Shown here piece after piece: positions 29,043 through 37,461 of a stretch of 64,000 nucleotides of DNA. The notes under the pieces were generated by a model. It was not told the DNA's origin, did no database searches, and saw nothing but the letters and a program-made list of their open reading frames with translations. The DNA is from Ignatzschineria ureiclastica. Its GTDB lineage: Bacteria > Pseudomonadota > Gammaproteobacteria > Cardiobacteriales > Wohlfahrtiimonadaceae. Position numbers and translations under genes: made by a program. The stretch spans positions 62,001-126,000 of the forward strand of contig NZ_QEWQ01000002.1 in the NCBI RefSeq assembly GCF_003121845.1. The letters are read 5' to 3'. Position 1 is the first letter of the stretch; the number at the start of each line of letters is the position of its first letter.

Positions 29043-29561
29043 ATGGATGAACTTTGGCAATCTGATCCTTGTACTTATTTGCGGGAATGGCTTCCACGAG
29101 AGATTCCTATTAGTGCCTCTTTAGCGTTAGAGCCACTATCGTGGGTGAATGAGATGTTACAGCTAAAAGTTCCTTTGGAGGCGAATCGCAATCATATGCA
29201 CTCAGGATTTGGGGGAAGCTTATATACCGCATCATTACTCGTTTGTTGGAGCTGGTTACATCTACAATTGCGTACATTGGGGGTTGATGATGGTGTACAT
29301 ATCGTCATTCAAAAAGCGGATGTGCAGTACCCTAAGCCATTATTGACAGATGGTATTGCCATTTGTCGAGGCGTGGATACAACTGCTTGGGCTAAATTTT
29401 TGAAATCTTGGCAACGTTATCAAAAGGGTAGAATAACTTTATCGAGTGAGATTAAACCTATGGATGCAATCGATCCGATAATGGATTCACGAACTGATGC
29501 ACGAACTGATCTATCCATCACAACACAATTTATCGGTGACTTTGTCGTCTATCGAGCATAA
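29043..29561 (+). CDS. YiiD C-terminal-type thioesterase
   Basis: About 172 aa, a single hot-dog thioesterase domain of the YiiD_C family. The helix-start motif NHMHSGFGGSLYTASLL (about residues 50-66) is the family signature, followed by beta strands with VIQKADVQYPKPL. Substrate unknown. The ATG at 29043 is preferred because AAAGGA lies 9 nt upstream; an earlier ATG at 29022 lacks a ribosome site. An in-frame 12-bp duplication gives the SRTDARTD stretch near the C terminus. Confidence 0.82.
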   Translation: MDELWQSDPCTYLREWLPREIPISASLALEPLSWVNEMLQLKVPLEANRNHMHSGFGGSLYTASLLVCWSWLHLQLRTLGVDDGVHIVIQKADVQYPKPLLTDGIAICRGVDTTAWAKFLKSWQRYQKGRITLSSEIKPMDAIDPIMDSRTDARTDLSITTQFIGDFVVYRA

Positions 29562-29627
29562 TCACGCAGAATATTGACGCAGGCTTAAGATCGTAGAGTC
29601 ATTTTAGATTATGATATTGCTTATTAA

Positions 29628-29686
29628 AATTCAAACACGAATTCGAACTTCAACTCAAACTTGAACTTAACTTCAAACCTCAATTC
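29628..29686. repeat. Five degenerate 12-bp tandem units upstream of glpD
   Basis: Units of 12, 12, 12, 11 and 12 bp related to AACTCAAACTTG run from 29628 to 29686. They occupy the thioesterase-glpD gap. Confidence 0.7.
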
Positions 29687-29746
29687 AAAATATCAGGGAT
29701 AGATATTTGATATCTATATGAGATTAGCTTAACAAAGGATCACTTT

Positions 29747-31627
29747 ATGAAACTTGCATCAAAATCACGCCGGAAACATTATCAACAGTTACGGGAAAAT
29801 CACTATGATCTGATTATTATTGGCGGTGGCATTAGTGGTGCAGCGATTGCTTTAGATGCAGTGACTCGAGGGATGAAAGTGGTGCTGCTTGAGAAGCAAG
29901 ATTTTGGATTTGGTGCAAGTAGTCGCTCGACAAAATTGATTCATGGTGGCTTGCGTTATCTACAATCCTTTCAGTTAAAACAGGTCACGCATAGTGGTGA
30001 AGAGCGGGCGCTTCTCTATGAAAATGCTCCCCATTTGGTGACTCGCCGGAAGATGTTAATTCCTTTCTATAAGGGCGGTTCGTTTGGCAAAATTCGGACA
30101 GCCATTGGACTTCGATTATATGATTATTTGGCGAAAGTGAAAGCTGATGAACGGCAGCAGATCCATTCAAAATCAGCACTGTTATCATTAGTGCCAGCAT
30201 TGACAGATCAAGGCTTAAAAGGGGCAGGTGAGTATGTTGAATATGTGGTGGATGATGCGCGTTTGACATTAGAGATTATTAAAAAAGCGATGGAGAAAGG
30301 GGCTCACTGCTTCAATTATTTAGCGGCTATCGATTTTAATTATGATGATAAAGGTTATATTGAAGGCGTTGTTGCACGAGATCAGTTGACAGGTAATCGT
30401 TATCTTATTGAAGGTGATTTCTGCTTGAATGCTACCGGTGCTTGGCGACAATCGCTATTAGCACCTCAAGATGATCACGCGATAGATTCTTCTACAGCTA
30501 CGGTAAAAGATCAGTCTGTAAAAGATCAGTCAAGCACTGATCGCTCAGCTAATAATAGCTTACCTGATAGCGCGATTAAATGGATTAAAGGTGCCCATAT
30601 TGTCTTTGATCAGACAGATTTTCCTTTGAAAGAAGCGGTTTGTATCGAGATAGACCCTCAAGAAGAGGGGGCTGAATCTAAGCGTAAAAAAGAGATGGTG
30701 ATGGCGATTCCTTATGCCGGCAAAACCTATGTGGGTGTGAGTCAAAGTGAATATGAGGGTAATGTGGATATGCCAACGATTTCAGTGAGCGATCAAGGAT
30801 ATCTGTTATCGGCAATGCAACGATTTTTCCCTAGCCTTCATTTGACGAGTGAAATGATTGAGTCGAGTTGGGCGGGTGTAATGCCGATTGTCGCGCATAA
30901 AGGGGCATCTTCTAAAAAAGGTCAGCCGGTGAGTGCATTACTCGATGAAGCTGAGAATGGTTTATTAACGCTTATGAGTGGCAAATTAACGGGTTATCGC
31001 TCGCTGGCACAAGCTGTTGTTGATGAGTTAGCCAGTAAAATTATGACCGTTAAACAGCGACAATTTAAACCCTGTCAAACAGCTCAATTAACTGTTTCAG
31101 GCGGAGATGTTGGCGGTAGTGCTGGGCTAGATCATTTCTTGCAAGAAGCGATTAAGCGCGGAGAGACTTTACAGTTGAGTGAGGAGGAGAGCCGAGCTTT
31201 AGCGATCCGTTATGGGAGTAATGTTGAGCATCTTTTTACCATTGCCGAGAAAGCAACACCGGAAGTGTTACAAGGTTTACCGTTGCTACTCTATACCCAA
31301 CTCTATTACAGCGTGACAGAAGAGGGCGTGATGACCCCTTGTGATTTCTTTATTCGTCGCTTAGGCGCACTCTATTTTGATATTGATTTAGTTAAAAATC
31401 ATCGAGTTGCAGTCGTAGAGTGGATGGCGCGTTATTTTGGTTGGTCAATTGCCGAGGTTAAGCGCTATAATGCTGAACTTGAGCAAGCGCTCTACCAGGC
31501 AACGCATGCAGTAGAAGATGACCGTATTGTGAAGATTACTCATCAAACTGACGATAATCAATCGCAAAATAGAATAAGCAAGGATGCAGAGGAAGTCGGC
31601 ACTCAGAAAAATGAAGCCGATGTGTAG
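29747..31627 (+). CDS. glpD: Aerobic glycerol-3-phosphate dehydrogenase, long form
   Basis: FAD-dependent membrane-associated enzyme that oxidises glycerol-3-phosphate to DHAP and feeds the quinone pool. The dinucleotide motif IIGGGISGAAIALDA (about residue 26), SSRSTKLIHGGLRYL, and the substrate-side GKLTGYRSLA are clear. At 626 aa it exceeds the usual 500-560. The excess is a low-complexity insert at about residues 243-277 containing a 15-bp tandem duplication (VKDQS twice; 30503-30532), plus a polar tail after residue 590. AAAGGAT precedes the start. It links functionally to the ugp genes and to the DHAP-forming otn pathway. Confidence 0.92.
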   Translation: MKLASKSRRKHYQQLRENHYDLIIIGGGISGAAIALDAVTRGMKVVLLEKQDFGFGASSRSTKLIHGGLRYLQSFQLKQVTHSGEERALLYENAPHLVTRRKMLIPFYKGGSFGKIRTAIGLRLYDYLAKVKADERQQIHSKSALLSLVPALTDQGLKGAGEYVEYVVDDARLTLEIIKKAMEKGAHCFNYLAAIDFNYDDKGYIEGVVARDQLTGNRYLIEGDFCLNATGAWRQSLLAPQDDHAIDSSTATVKDQSVKDQSSTDRSANNSLPDSAIKWIKGAHIVFDQTDFPLKEAVCIEIDPQEEGAESKRKKEMVMAIPYAGKTYVGVSQSEYEGNVDMPTISVSDQGYLLSAMQRFFPSLHLTSEMIESSWAGVMPIVAHKGASSKKGQPVSALLDEAENGLLTLMSGKLTGYRSLAQAVVDELASKIMTVKQRQFKPCQTAQLTVSGGDVGGSAGLDHFLQEAIKRGETLQLSEEESRALAIRYGSNVEHLFTIAEKATPEVLQGLPLLLYTQLYYSVTEEGVMTPCDFFIRRLGALYFDIDLVKNHRVAVVEWMARYFGWSIAEVKRYNAELEQALYQATHAVEDDRIVKITHQTDDNQSQNRISKDAEEVGTQKNEADV

Positions 31628-31634
31628 GATGTTT

Positions 31635-31715
31635 TGAAAGTATATTTTAAGGACATATTTTAAGTATATATTTTAAAAGTGAATTTTAAATATACATTTT
31701 AATTCACGTTTTAAT
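31635..31715. repeat. AT-rich imperfect tandem repeats after glpD
   Basis: The word ATTTTAA recurs about every 12-14 bp six times. No terminator-like hairpin is obvious in this stretch. Confidence 0.6.
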
Positions 31716-31789
31716 ACACATTTGCTATTCACTTCGGGTGAAGTATGTGATGATATAAATCATTGATATTAATAAAAGGGGAATGAAGG

Positions 31790-32122
31790 ATGAGCCAAAA
31801 AGATCTAGGGGCATTAGCGACCCGTTTAGCAGAGATCGATTTTGAGGAATCACTCTGCCGAGCATTTTTAAAAATTGAGACCGAAGAGGAGTTATTACGT
31901 TTTCTACGGGATCTCTTAACACCCAAAGAGCTCAATTCGGTGATTGAACGTTGGAAAGTCTGTCAGCTTTTAGTGCGTGGGGATCTCTCTTATCGCGAGA
32001 TTCATGCGCTCACATCAGCTAGTTTGACAACCATTGGTCGTGTTTCTCGTTTTATTAATGAGGAAGATAATGATGGTTATCGCTTAGTACTCAGTCGAAT
32101 GGATGAAGAAGAGAAGATCTAA
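31790..32122 (+). CDS. trpR: TrpR-family transcriptional repressor
   Basis: 110-aa all-helical protein of the Trp repressor family. The middle LLTPKELNSVIERWKVCQLLVRGDLSYREIHA region and the helix-turn-helix SASLTTIGRVSRFI line up with TrpR helices C-E. In TrpR, tryptophan activates binding to CTAG-type palindromes. The YerC/YecD subfamily is an alternative. A trp-operator-like palindrome overlaps the promoter of the trpX gene 360 bp downstream, so it probably controls the next operon. A clean terminator separates it from that operon. Confidence 0.88.
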   Translation: MSQKDLGALATRLAEIDFEESLCRAFLKIETEEELLRFLRDLLTPKELNSVIERWKVCQLLVRGDLSYREIHALTSASLTTIGRVSRFINEEDNDGYRLVLSRMDEEEKI

Positions 32123-32164
32123 TATTCATTCTTCACCACAAATAGCTAGATCAATTGATCGCAG

Positions 32165-32190
32165 AACCGCCTAAAGAGGCGGTTTTTTTT
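32165..32190 (+). terminator. Terminator of trpR
   Basis: AACCGCCT / AGGCGGTT stem with an AAAG loop, overlapping a run of eight Ts. Confidence 0.92.
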
Positions 32191-32252
32191 GTCTGCCATT
32201 TTCATCGTTGTATTGAGAGTGCCACTTTTCATTCTGTCTAGAAGTATCGATC

Positions 32253-32417
32253 AATAAGATTGGTTCAAAAGATACCTTATTTAAATGCCGGCGAATCGGC
32301 TGTAATAGATAAGAAAGCTGTTCTATCCGGCATCTTGCAAGTGTTGTTGAGTGCAGTTTGATGTGCTTTTTAAATCCGATACAGGCTGTTAAAACCATTT
32401 TTCTTAAACTTATTTTA
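32253..32417 (-). repeat. Dispersed MITE-like element, copy R3 (long form, decayed ends)
   Basis: On the minus strand it reads TTGCAAGATGCCGGATAGAA, then CGCCGGCATTTAAATAAG, with a TTTGAACCAATCTTATT right end. The terminal TATAGT words are eroded at both sides. It lies between the trpR terminator and the trpX promoter. Confidence 0.82.
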
Positions 32418-32457
32418 AGAAGGATAGAAAAAGATCAGAAAAAGGATCAGAAAAAAA

Positions 32458-32502
32458 TTGACATTCATTCTTGAAAACATTACTGTACTACTACAGTAGA
32501 AC
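32458..32502 (+). promoter_or_regulatory. trpX promoter with overlapping trp-operator-like palindrome
   Basis: TTGACA (32458-32463), a 17-nt spacer and TACTGT (32481-32486) make a plausible sigma-70 promoter. The palindrome GTACTACT-AC-AGTAGAAC (32485-32502; 7 of 8 arm positions paired) begins at its -10 end, as in classical TrpR-controlled promoters. An overlapping dyad TACTGTA/TACAGTA is also present. Confidence 0.65.
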
Positions 32503-32590
32503 AAGAAGAGAAAATAATTGAAATCTTCACTACTCATATAACCATTTAAAGATATTGATCAATAGATGAAATAACCATCAAGGAGAAATT

Positions 32591-33586
32591 ATGAAGAAGT
32601 TACTAGCTGTAGTATTGAGTGCCGCTTTAGCGACAGGATTAACAGGGGCTGCATTTGCTGCAGATATGAAAAAAGTTTATGTTAATCAGATCGTAGAGCA
32701 TCCTGCACTTGATATGACTGCCAAAGGTATCCGCGATGGTCTTAAAGAGCGGGGGTATGTGGAAGGGGAAAATTTAGATTTTGTCATTGAATCAGCGCAA
32801 GCGAATGTGGCATTAGCTTCTCAAATTTCTACCAAATTTGTAGCACAAAATGCTGATGTAACGGTGGGAATTGGTACGCCCTCTGCCCAAAGTCTTGTAA
32901 AGGCCGCGATGGATGGTAAGACTAAAATGGTCTTCAGTTCAATCACTGATCCATTGGCAGCAAGTTTAGTGAAGTCCCTTGAAAATTCGAATACTAACGT
33001 AACCGGTATGTCGAACTTTGTAGAAGTCGCCCCGCAGTTAGAGATGTTTAAAACGGTATTGCCGGAGATGAAAAAGCTAGGCTTTATCTATAATCCAGGG
33101 GAAGCAAACTCCATTTCACAATTGGAAGATCTACAAAAAGCCGCACCTCAATTGGGTATCGAAGTCATCACGCAAGCGGTGAACCGTACAGCCGATGTGC
33201 CACAAGCGGCGACTCGTTTAGCAAGTCAAGCAGATGCGATCTTTATCTATGGAGATAATACAGCACTTGCCGCATTAGAGAGTATTGTGATTGCCGGTAT
33301 TAAACAAGGTAAGCCTGTTTTTGTTGCGGATACAGATGCAGTACCATCGGGTCCTCTTGCGGCGCTTGGTCCTAATCAGTATCAATTAGGGATCGATACA
33401 GCAGCGATGATTGCCGACATTTTAGAAGGAACGGATATCAATGCAATTCCTGTGGGTTTCCCGGGTAAAACTGAATTGGTGATCAATTTAGATAGCGCGA
33501 AAAAGCTCGGCATTGAATTACCTGCTACAATTATCGATTCTGCGGCTGTGATTATTGAAGATGGTCAAGCTCGCACTGTCAAATAA
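32591..33586 (+). CDS. trpX: Probable tryptophan ABC transporter, substrate-binding protein
   Basis: 331-aa periplasmic protein of the ABC_sub_bind family. It has a Sec signal (KKLLAVVLSAALATGLTGAAFA) and then the family start VYVNQIVEHPALD, GIRDGLKERGY, GTPSAQSL and a FVADTDAVPSGP segment near residue 250. The TrpX branch is known in Firmicutes under tryptophan T-box control; here the TrpR neighbour and operator suggest the same substrate. Tyrosine or another aromatic compound is possible. AAGGAG precedes the start. Confidence 0.82.
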   Translation: MKKLLAVVLSAALATGLTGAAFAADMKKVYVNQIVEHPALDMTAKGIRDGLKERGYVEGENLDFVIESAQANVALASQISTKFVAQNADVTVGIGTPSAQSLVKAAMDGKTKMVFSSITDPLAASLVKSLENSNTNVTGMSNFVEVAPQLEMFKTVLPEMKKLGFIYNPGEANSISQLEDLQKAAPQLGIEVITQAVNRTADVPQAATRLASQADAIFIYGDNTALAALESIVIAGIKQGKPVFVADTDAVPSGPLAALGPNQYQLGIDTAAMIADILEGTDINAIPVGFPGKTELVINLDSAKKLGIELPATIIDSAAVIIEDGQARTVK

Positions 33587-33641
33587 TAGCGTGAATGAGT
33601 ATAGTGAATTCTCGTGAATTCTCAAGCGTAAAGGATGCGTA

Positions 33642-34487
33642 ATGAGCATAAGTGAATTAGTGATGAGCCTGGAACTCGGGCTCATTTATGGAATTGTCGG
33701 GATGGGAATCTATCTGACCTTTCGGATTATCGATTTCCCGGATCTAACCTGTGATGGTAGCTTCGTTTTAGGTGCGGCAATCTCTTCAATCTTAATTAAA
33801 GCCGGCGTTGATCCCTTTATCTCGTTAATATTCGCACTTATGGGCGGTGCATTAGCGGGCGCATTAACCGGCATTTTAAATAGCTTTTTTAAAGTGACCG
33901 ATCTACTTGCCGGGATTCTCGTGGCCTTTATGCTCTATTCGATTAATTTACACGTGATGAACGGAACCCCCAATATTTCGCTATTAATGTCGCCGACTAT
34001 TTTTATTACTAATAATTTGGTGGTATTAGGCGGTATTGCGGTGGTTCTGATCGCACTCTTTACATTCTTACTCAATACAGATATTGGGCTTTCACTACGG
34101 GCTGTCGGGCAGAATAAGCGTCTTTGTATGAATGGTGGCGTGAGTGTCAAATGGATGATTATCCTCGGGGTTGCGATGGGAAATGCGCTAATCGCAATGG
34201 GCGGCGCACTCTTCAGTCAACAGCAAGGTTTTACCGATATTTCAGCTGGCGTGGGCACTATTATTTCAGGATTTGCCGCGGTCATTATTGGGGAGAGAAT
34301 CTTACCCTTTCGCTCTATCTGGATTAAACTTTTAAGCTGTATTGTGGGCTCAATTGTCTACCGTATCGTCACTAGCTTAGCGCTGCACGCAGAATTCTTA
34401 CATCTGAAGAGTTATGACTTTAACTTAGTGGCAGGATTATTGATTATCATTATTATGGCGATGCCAGGAGGGAAAAAACGATGCTAA
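33642..34487 (+). CDS. trpY: Probable tryptophan ABC transporter, permease
   Basis: 281-aa inner-membrane permease of the branched-chain-type (BPD_transp_2-like) family, with about eight to nine hydrophobic segments. It contains GLIYGIVGMGIYLTFRIIDFPDLTCDGSF, typical of the TrpY/YufP-like group. AAAGGATG precedes the start. Its last 7 bases overlap the ATPase gene, so the two are translated together. Confidence 0.82.
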   Translation: MSISELVMSLELGLIYGIVGMGIYLTFRIIDFPDLTCDGSFVLGAAISSILIKAGVDPFISLIFALMGGALAGALTGILNSFFKVTDLLAGILVAFMLYSINLHVMNGTPNISLLMSPTIFITNNLVVLGGIAVVLIALFTFLLNTDIGLSLRAVGQNKRLCMNGGVSVKWMIILGVAMGNALIAMGGALFSQQQGFTDISAGVGTIISGFAAVIIGERILPFRSIWIKLLSCIVGSIVYRIVTSLALHAEFLHLKSYDFNLVAGLLIIIIMAMPGGKKRC

Positions 34488-35236
34488 AGCTCGAAGATAT
34501 TACCCTCAAAGTTGGTAAAGGCACGCAACTTGAACGAGTGATTTTAGAAGATCTGTCGTTAGAGGTGAAAAAAGGGGAGTTTCTCGTCGTAATCGGCGGT
34601 AATGGCGCCGGTAAGTCAACCGTTTTTAATACTATCTCAGGGTTTATGAAACCAGAGAAAGGCCGAATCCTCATCGATGGTGTAGATGTCACTAAGAGCT
34701 CACAAAAAGCGCGGGCGAAGCTAGTCTCGATTGTCATGCAAGATCCGAGAATGGGGACAATGGAGAATATGTCCATTTTAGAGAATATGGCATTTTCTTA
34801 TAAACGGGGGCAGAATCGTGGGTTTAAATTATTTAATAGCGATAAACGCCGGCAATTTTTTCAAGAGAAATTATCCCTTTTAGAGATGAATCTTGAAAAT
34901 AGACTGCACGAGATGGTGAGCAATTTATCTGGTGGACAACGTCAAGCATTGAGTTTGGTGATGTCGATTATGGCAGAATCTAAGGTGCTTTTACTCGATG
35001 AGATTACGGCAGCACTTGATCCTAAAATTGCAGAACATGTGATGGCATTGGCAGATAAACTCGTGCGAGAGCAGAATCTTACCTGCATTATGATTACTCA
35101 TAATATGGAACATGCGATTCGCTATGGAGATCGTACTGTATTATTGAAAGAAGGACGGTTCTGTAAATCCTATAGTCGAGAAGAGAAATCGAAATTAACA
35201 GTTTTTGATTTAACGCGGGAATTTACCGATGCGTAA
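34481..35236 (+). CDS. trpZ: Probable tryptophan ABC transporter, ATP-binding protein
   Basis: 251-aa ATPase with Walker A GGNGAGKST (about residue 38), Q-loop VMQDPRMGT, signature LSGGQRQALSL (about 147), Walker B VLLLDEITAALD and switch His MITHNMEHA. It completes the three-component importer. AGGAGGG lies before the start inside the permease end. A GCGGT/ACCGC dyad about 20 bp after the stop may be a weak terminator. Confidence 0.88.
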   Translation: MLKLEDITLKVGKGTQLERVILEDLSLEVKKGEFLVVIGGNGAGKSTVFNTISGFMKPEKGRILIDGVDVTKSSQKARAKLVSIVMQDPRMGTMENMSILENMAFSYKRGQNRGFKLFNSDKRRQFFQEKLSLLEMNLENRLHEMVSNLSGGQRQALSLVMSIMAESKVLLLDEITAALDPKIAEHVMALADKLVREQNLTCIMITHNMEHAIRYGDRTVLLKEGRFCKSYSREEKSKLTVFDLTREFTDA

Positions 35237-35377
35237 TAGAACGATTATGGGCGGTGCAGTGATCTGTAATAATCTCCCAGATACCGCTCTCTTTCCCAAC
35301 TTGTTAGAAGAGATGCTACAATATTGATATCATAATCTTATATCACATTTTTTATATATTCATTATTGTACGCACTT

Positions 35378-36025
35378 ATGATTATTATCGCTGAAGATCT
35401 GCTATTAAAAGCCTCTCTTGATGGAGAGGTTCTTTTACATCAAGTCAAAACAAAATTGTTGGCAACAGAAGTGCAAACGATGGGTAAATTGGCCGCGATA
35501 TTGCCACGTAAGCAATATAAGAAGGCTACAGAACAGATTTTAATGTTAAAGCAGCGCTATTATCCTGATAATCGATCCTTATTACCTATATTGAGCTTTA
35601 AACAACGAGGTCAAACTGCCGGTACTGCCCATTTGCAAAAGTGGGAGATTCGGCTAAATCCTATTTTATTAGCAGAGAATAGCACCTCTTTTATCGATGA
35701 GGTTCTGCCCCATGAATATGCACATCTTTTAGTTTATGCGCTCTATGGGCGAGTTCAACCCCATGGCAAAGAGTGGCAGCAGATGATGGAATATGTGATG
35801 AATCTGCCGGCTAAGCGGACTCATCAATTTGATACTGCCCGGAGTAGTACCAAACAATATCGGCGCTTTACGTATCAATGTGATTGCCAAACACATCAAT
35901 TAACAGCTATTCGCCATAATCGTTTTCAGCAAGGAAAAGCCCAATACCATTGCCGGCAATGTGGGCAGATTTTAAAACCGATAGTGGATTCAACGACCTC
36001 GCAGAATTTTGAGTCGAGCCGATAG
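35378..36025 (+). CDS. sprT: SprT-like zinc metalloprotease-fold protein
   Basis: About 215 aa. The SprT-family HEYAH zinc motif lies near residue 115 and a C-terminal zinc ribbon is visible (CDC..., then CRQC). E. coli SprT is of unknown physiological role; eukaryotic Spartan relatives cleave DNA-protein crosslinks. The ATG at 35378 is chosen over a TTG four codons earlier; neither has a good ribosome site. The gene is 80 bp before ttcA, possibly co-transcribed. Confidence 0.85.
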   Translation: MIIIAEDLLLKASLDGEVLLHQVKTKLLATEVQTMGKLAAILPRKQYKKATEQILMLKQRYYPDNRSLLPILSFKQRGQTAGTAHLQKWEIRLNPILLAENSTSFIDEVLPHEYAHLLVYALYGRVQPHGKEWQQMMEYVMNLPAKRTHQFDTARSSTKQYRRFTYQCDCQTHQLTAIRHNRFQQGKAQYHCRQCGQILKPIVDSTTSQNFESSR

Positions 36026-36102
36026 AGGGTGCTACAATAGCGCCTTAAATGGATATTGATAGCGATAAAATAGCGCGTAATTAAAAATAGGGTAGAGAGA
36101 TT

Positions 36103-37080
36103 ATGGCAGAACAAAAGTCTTCGGCACTCATCACAGATTTAACGGACTCTTCAGATCAATCAGGTAGTACAACAATCTCTACAATATCTGAGGCGCGTGC
36201 CCGGGAGCAATCTCACTACTCAGTGTCCGAGAAGAAGCTTGAGAAACGTCTACGCAGGCAAGTGGGTAGAGCGATTATGGATTATGAGATGATCGAAGAG
36301 GGCGATCGGGTGATGGTCTGTCTTTCTGGTGGGAAGGATTCTTATGCGCTTTTAGATCTACTGTTCAAATTGCAGGAGAAAGCCCCCGTTCAATTTGAAC
36401 TCTTTGCGGTTAATCTTGATCAGAAACAGCCGGGGTTTCCCGAAGAAGTTTTGCCGAATTACTTAAGCTCAATCAATGTGCCTTTTGAGATTATTGAACG
36501 AGATACTTATTCTGTCGTGAAGCGAGTGATTCCAGAAGGGAAAACCACTTGTAGCCTCTGTTCTCGGCTACGCCGAGGAGTGCTCTATCAATATGCTAAA
36601 GATCATAGGTTTAATAAGATTGCATTAGGTCATCATCGAGATGATATGGTGGAAACGCTCTTTATGAATCTGTTCTTTGGCGGTACGATGAAATCGATGC
36701 CACCGAAGTTGAGAAGTGATGATGGAGAAAATATCCTCATTCGTCCCCTTGCGTACTGTGAAGAGAAAGATTTGATCAAATACGCACAAATGCGCCAATT
36801 TCCGATTATTCCTTGTAATCTCTGTGGTTCACAAGATGGCTTACAGCGACAAAGCACTAAATCTATGCTTGCAGAATGGGAGGCAAAATATCCCGGTCGT
36901 ATGGATTCTATCTTTAGAGCGATGTGTAATGTAAAACCCTCACAATTAGCAGATAATCAACTGTTTGATTTTAAAGAGTTTAAAATTAAAGCGGACGGTG
37001 GGCAGAATCGCTCTGTTGTAGATGTGGAGGAGGATGCTGTAAAAGGTTCCGAGAAACAAGTCTTAAATTGGTTAGGGTAA
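36103..37080 (+). CDS. ttcA: tRNA 2-thiocytidine biosynthesis protein TtcA
   Basis: 325-aa PP-loop ATPase that thiolates C32 of certain tRNAs using a [4Fe-4S] cluster. The PP-loop is [13 protein letters not shown] (about residue 77), and the cluster cysteines are in [10 protein letters not shown] (about 150) and CNLCG (about 243). The first 35 residues are a Ser/Thr-rich extension without clear homology. It stands between sprT and the pfl genes. Confidence 0.95.
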   Translation: MAEQKSSALITDLTDSSDQSGSTTISTISEARAREQSHYSVSEKKLEKRLRRQVGRAIMDYEMIEEGDRVMVCLSGGKDSYALLDLLFKLQEKAPVQFELFAVNLDQKQPGFPEEVLPNYLSSINVPFEIIERDTYSVVKRVIPEGKTTCSLCSRLRRGVLYQYAKDHRFNKIALGHHRDDMVETLFMNLFFGGTMKSMPPKLRSDDGENILIRPLAYCEEKDLIKYAQMRQFPIIPCNLCGSQDGLQRQSTKSMLAEWEAKYPGRMDSIFRAMCNVKPSQLADNQLFDFKEFKIKADGGQNRSVVDVEEDAVKGSEKQVLNWLG

Positions 37081-37461
37081 TTGATTGTGGAAATTTATGG
37101 GTTTTTAATTATCAATAAAAAACACTAAAACATATCATATTTAACATATTAAAAATAATCTTACAATAAGCAAACATAATGTAGGTCAATTTTGATAATG
37201 GTGTTCTGTGCTATAGTCTGTATGTACTATCATGAATATCAAATAAGTACATTGATATCGTTGTTCGGTAATAAGTAACAAATTTTATCATGTGACTTAT
37301 AACGAATTCTTGACGGGTGTCGCGGTCATAGTGCGAGATATTATGATGAACAAGGCTCGTACAGGGAATGAAGGGAGATCGACCTACAGGAGTTGAAGGC
37401 AAGATACTTTCCACAAAGATCACGGCAATTTTTGAGTTCCATTATTAAAAGGACACAAATT
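37081..37461. other. Long leader region of pflB
   Basis: 381 bp with no gene. TTTTTAATTATCAA (37102-37115) matches one half of an FNR box (ATCAA) but the other half poorly. AAAAGGA before 37462 is the ribosome site. In E. coli, pfl is FNR/ArcA-controlled; no convincing site is seen here. Confidence 0.35.

Noticed and set aside
28869-29060. 63-codon minus-strand open frame upstream of ahpD
   Set aside because: The translation is low-complexity, rich in Ile/Phe/Ser from AT-rich DNA, overlaps the thioesterase start and has no ribosome site.
37102-37115. TTTTTAATTATCAA as an FNR box for pflB
   Set aside because: Only the ATCAA half fits the TTGAT-N4-ATCAA consensus. It was kept as a remark in the leader entry, not as a site.
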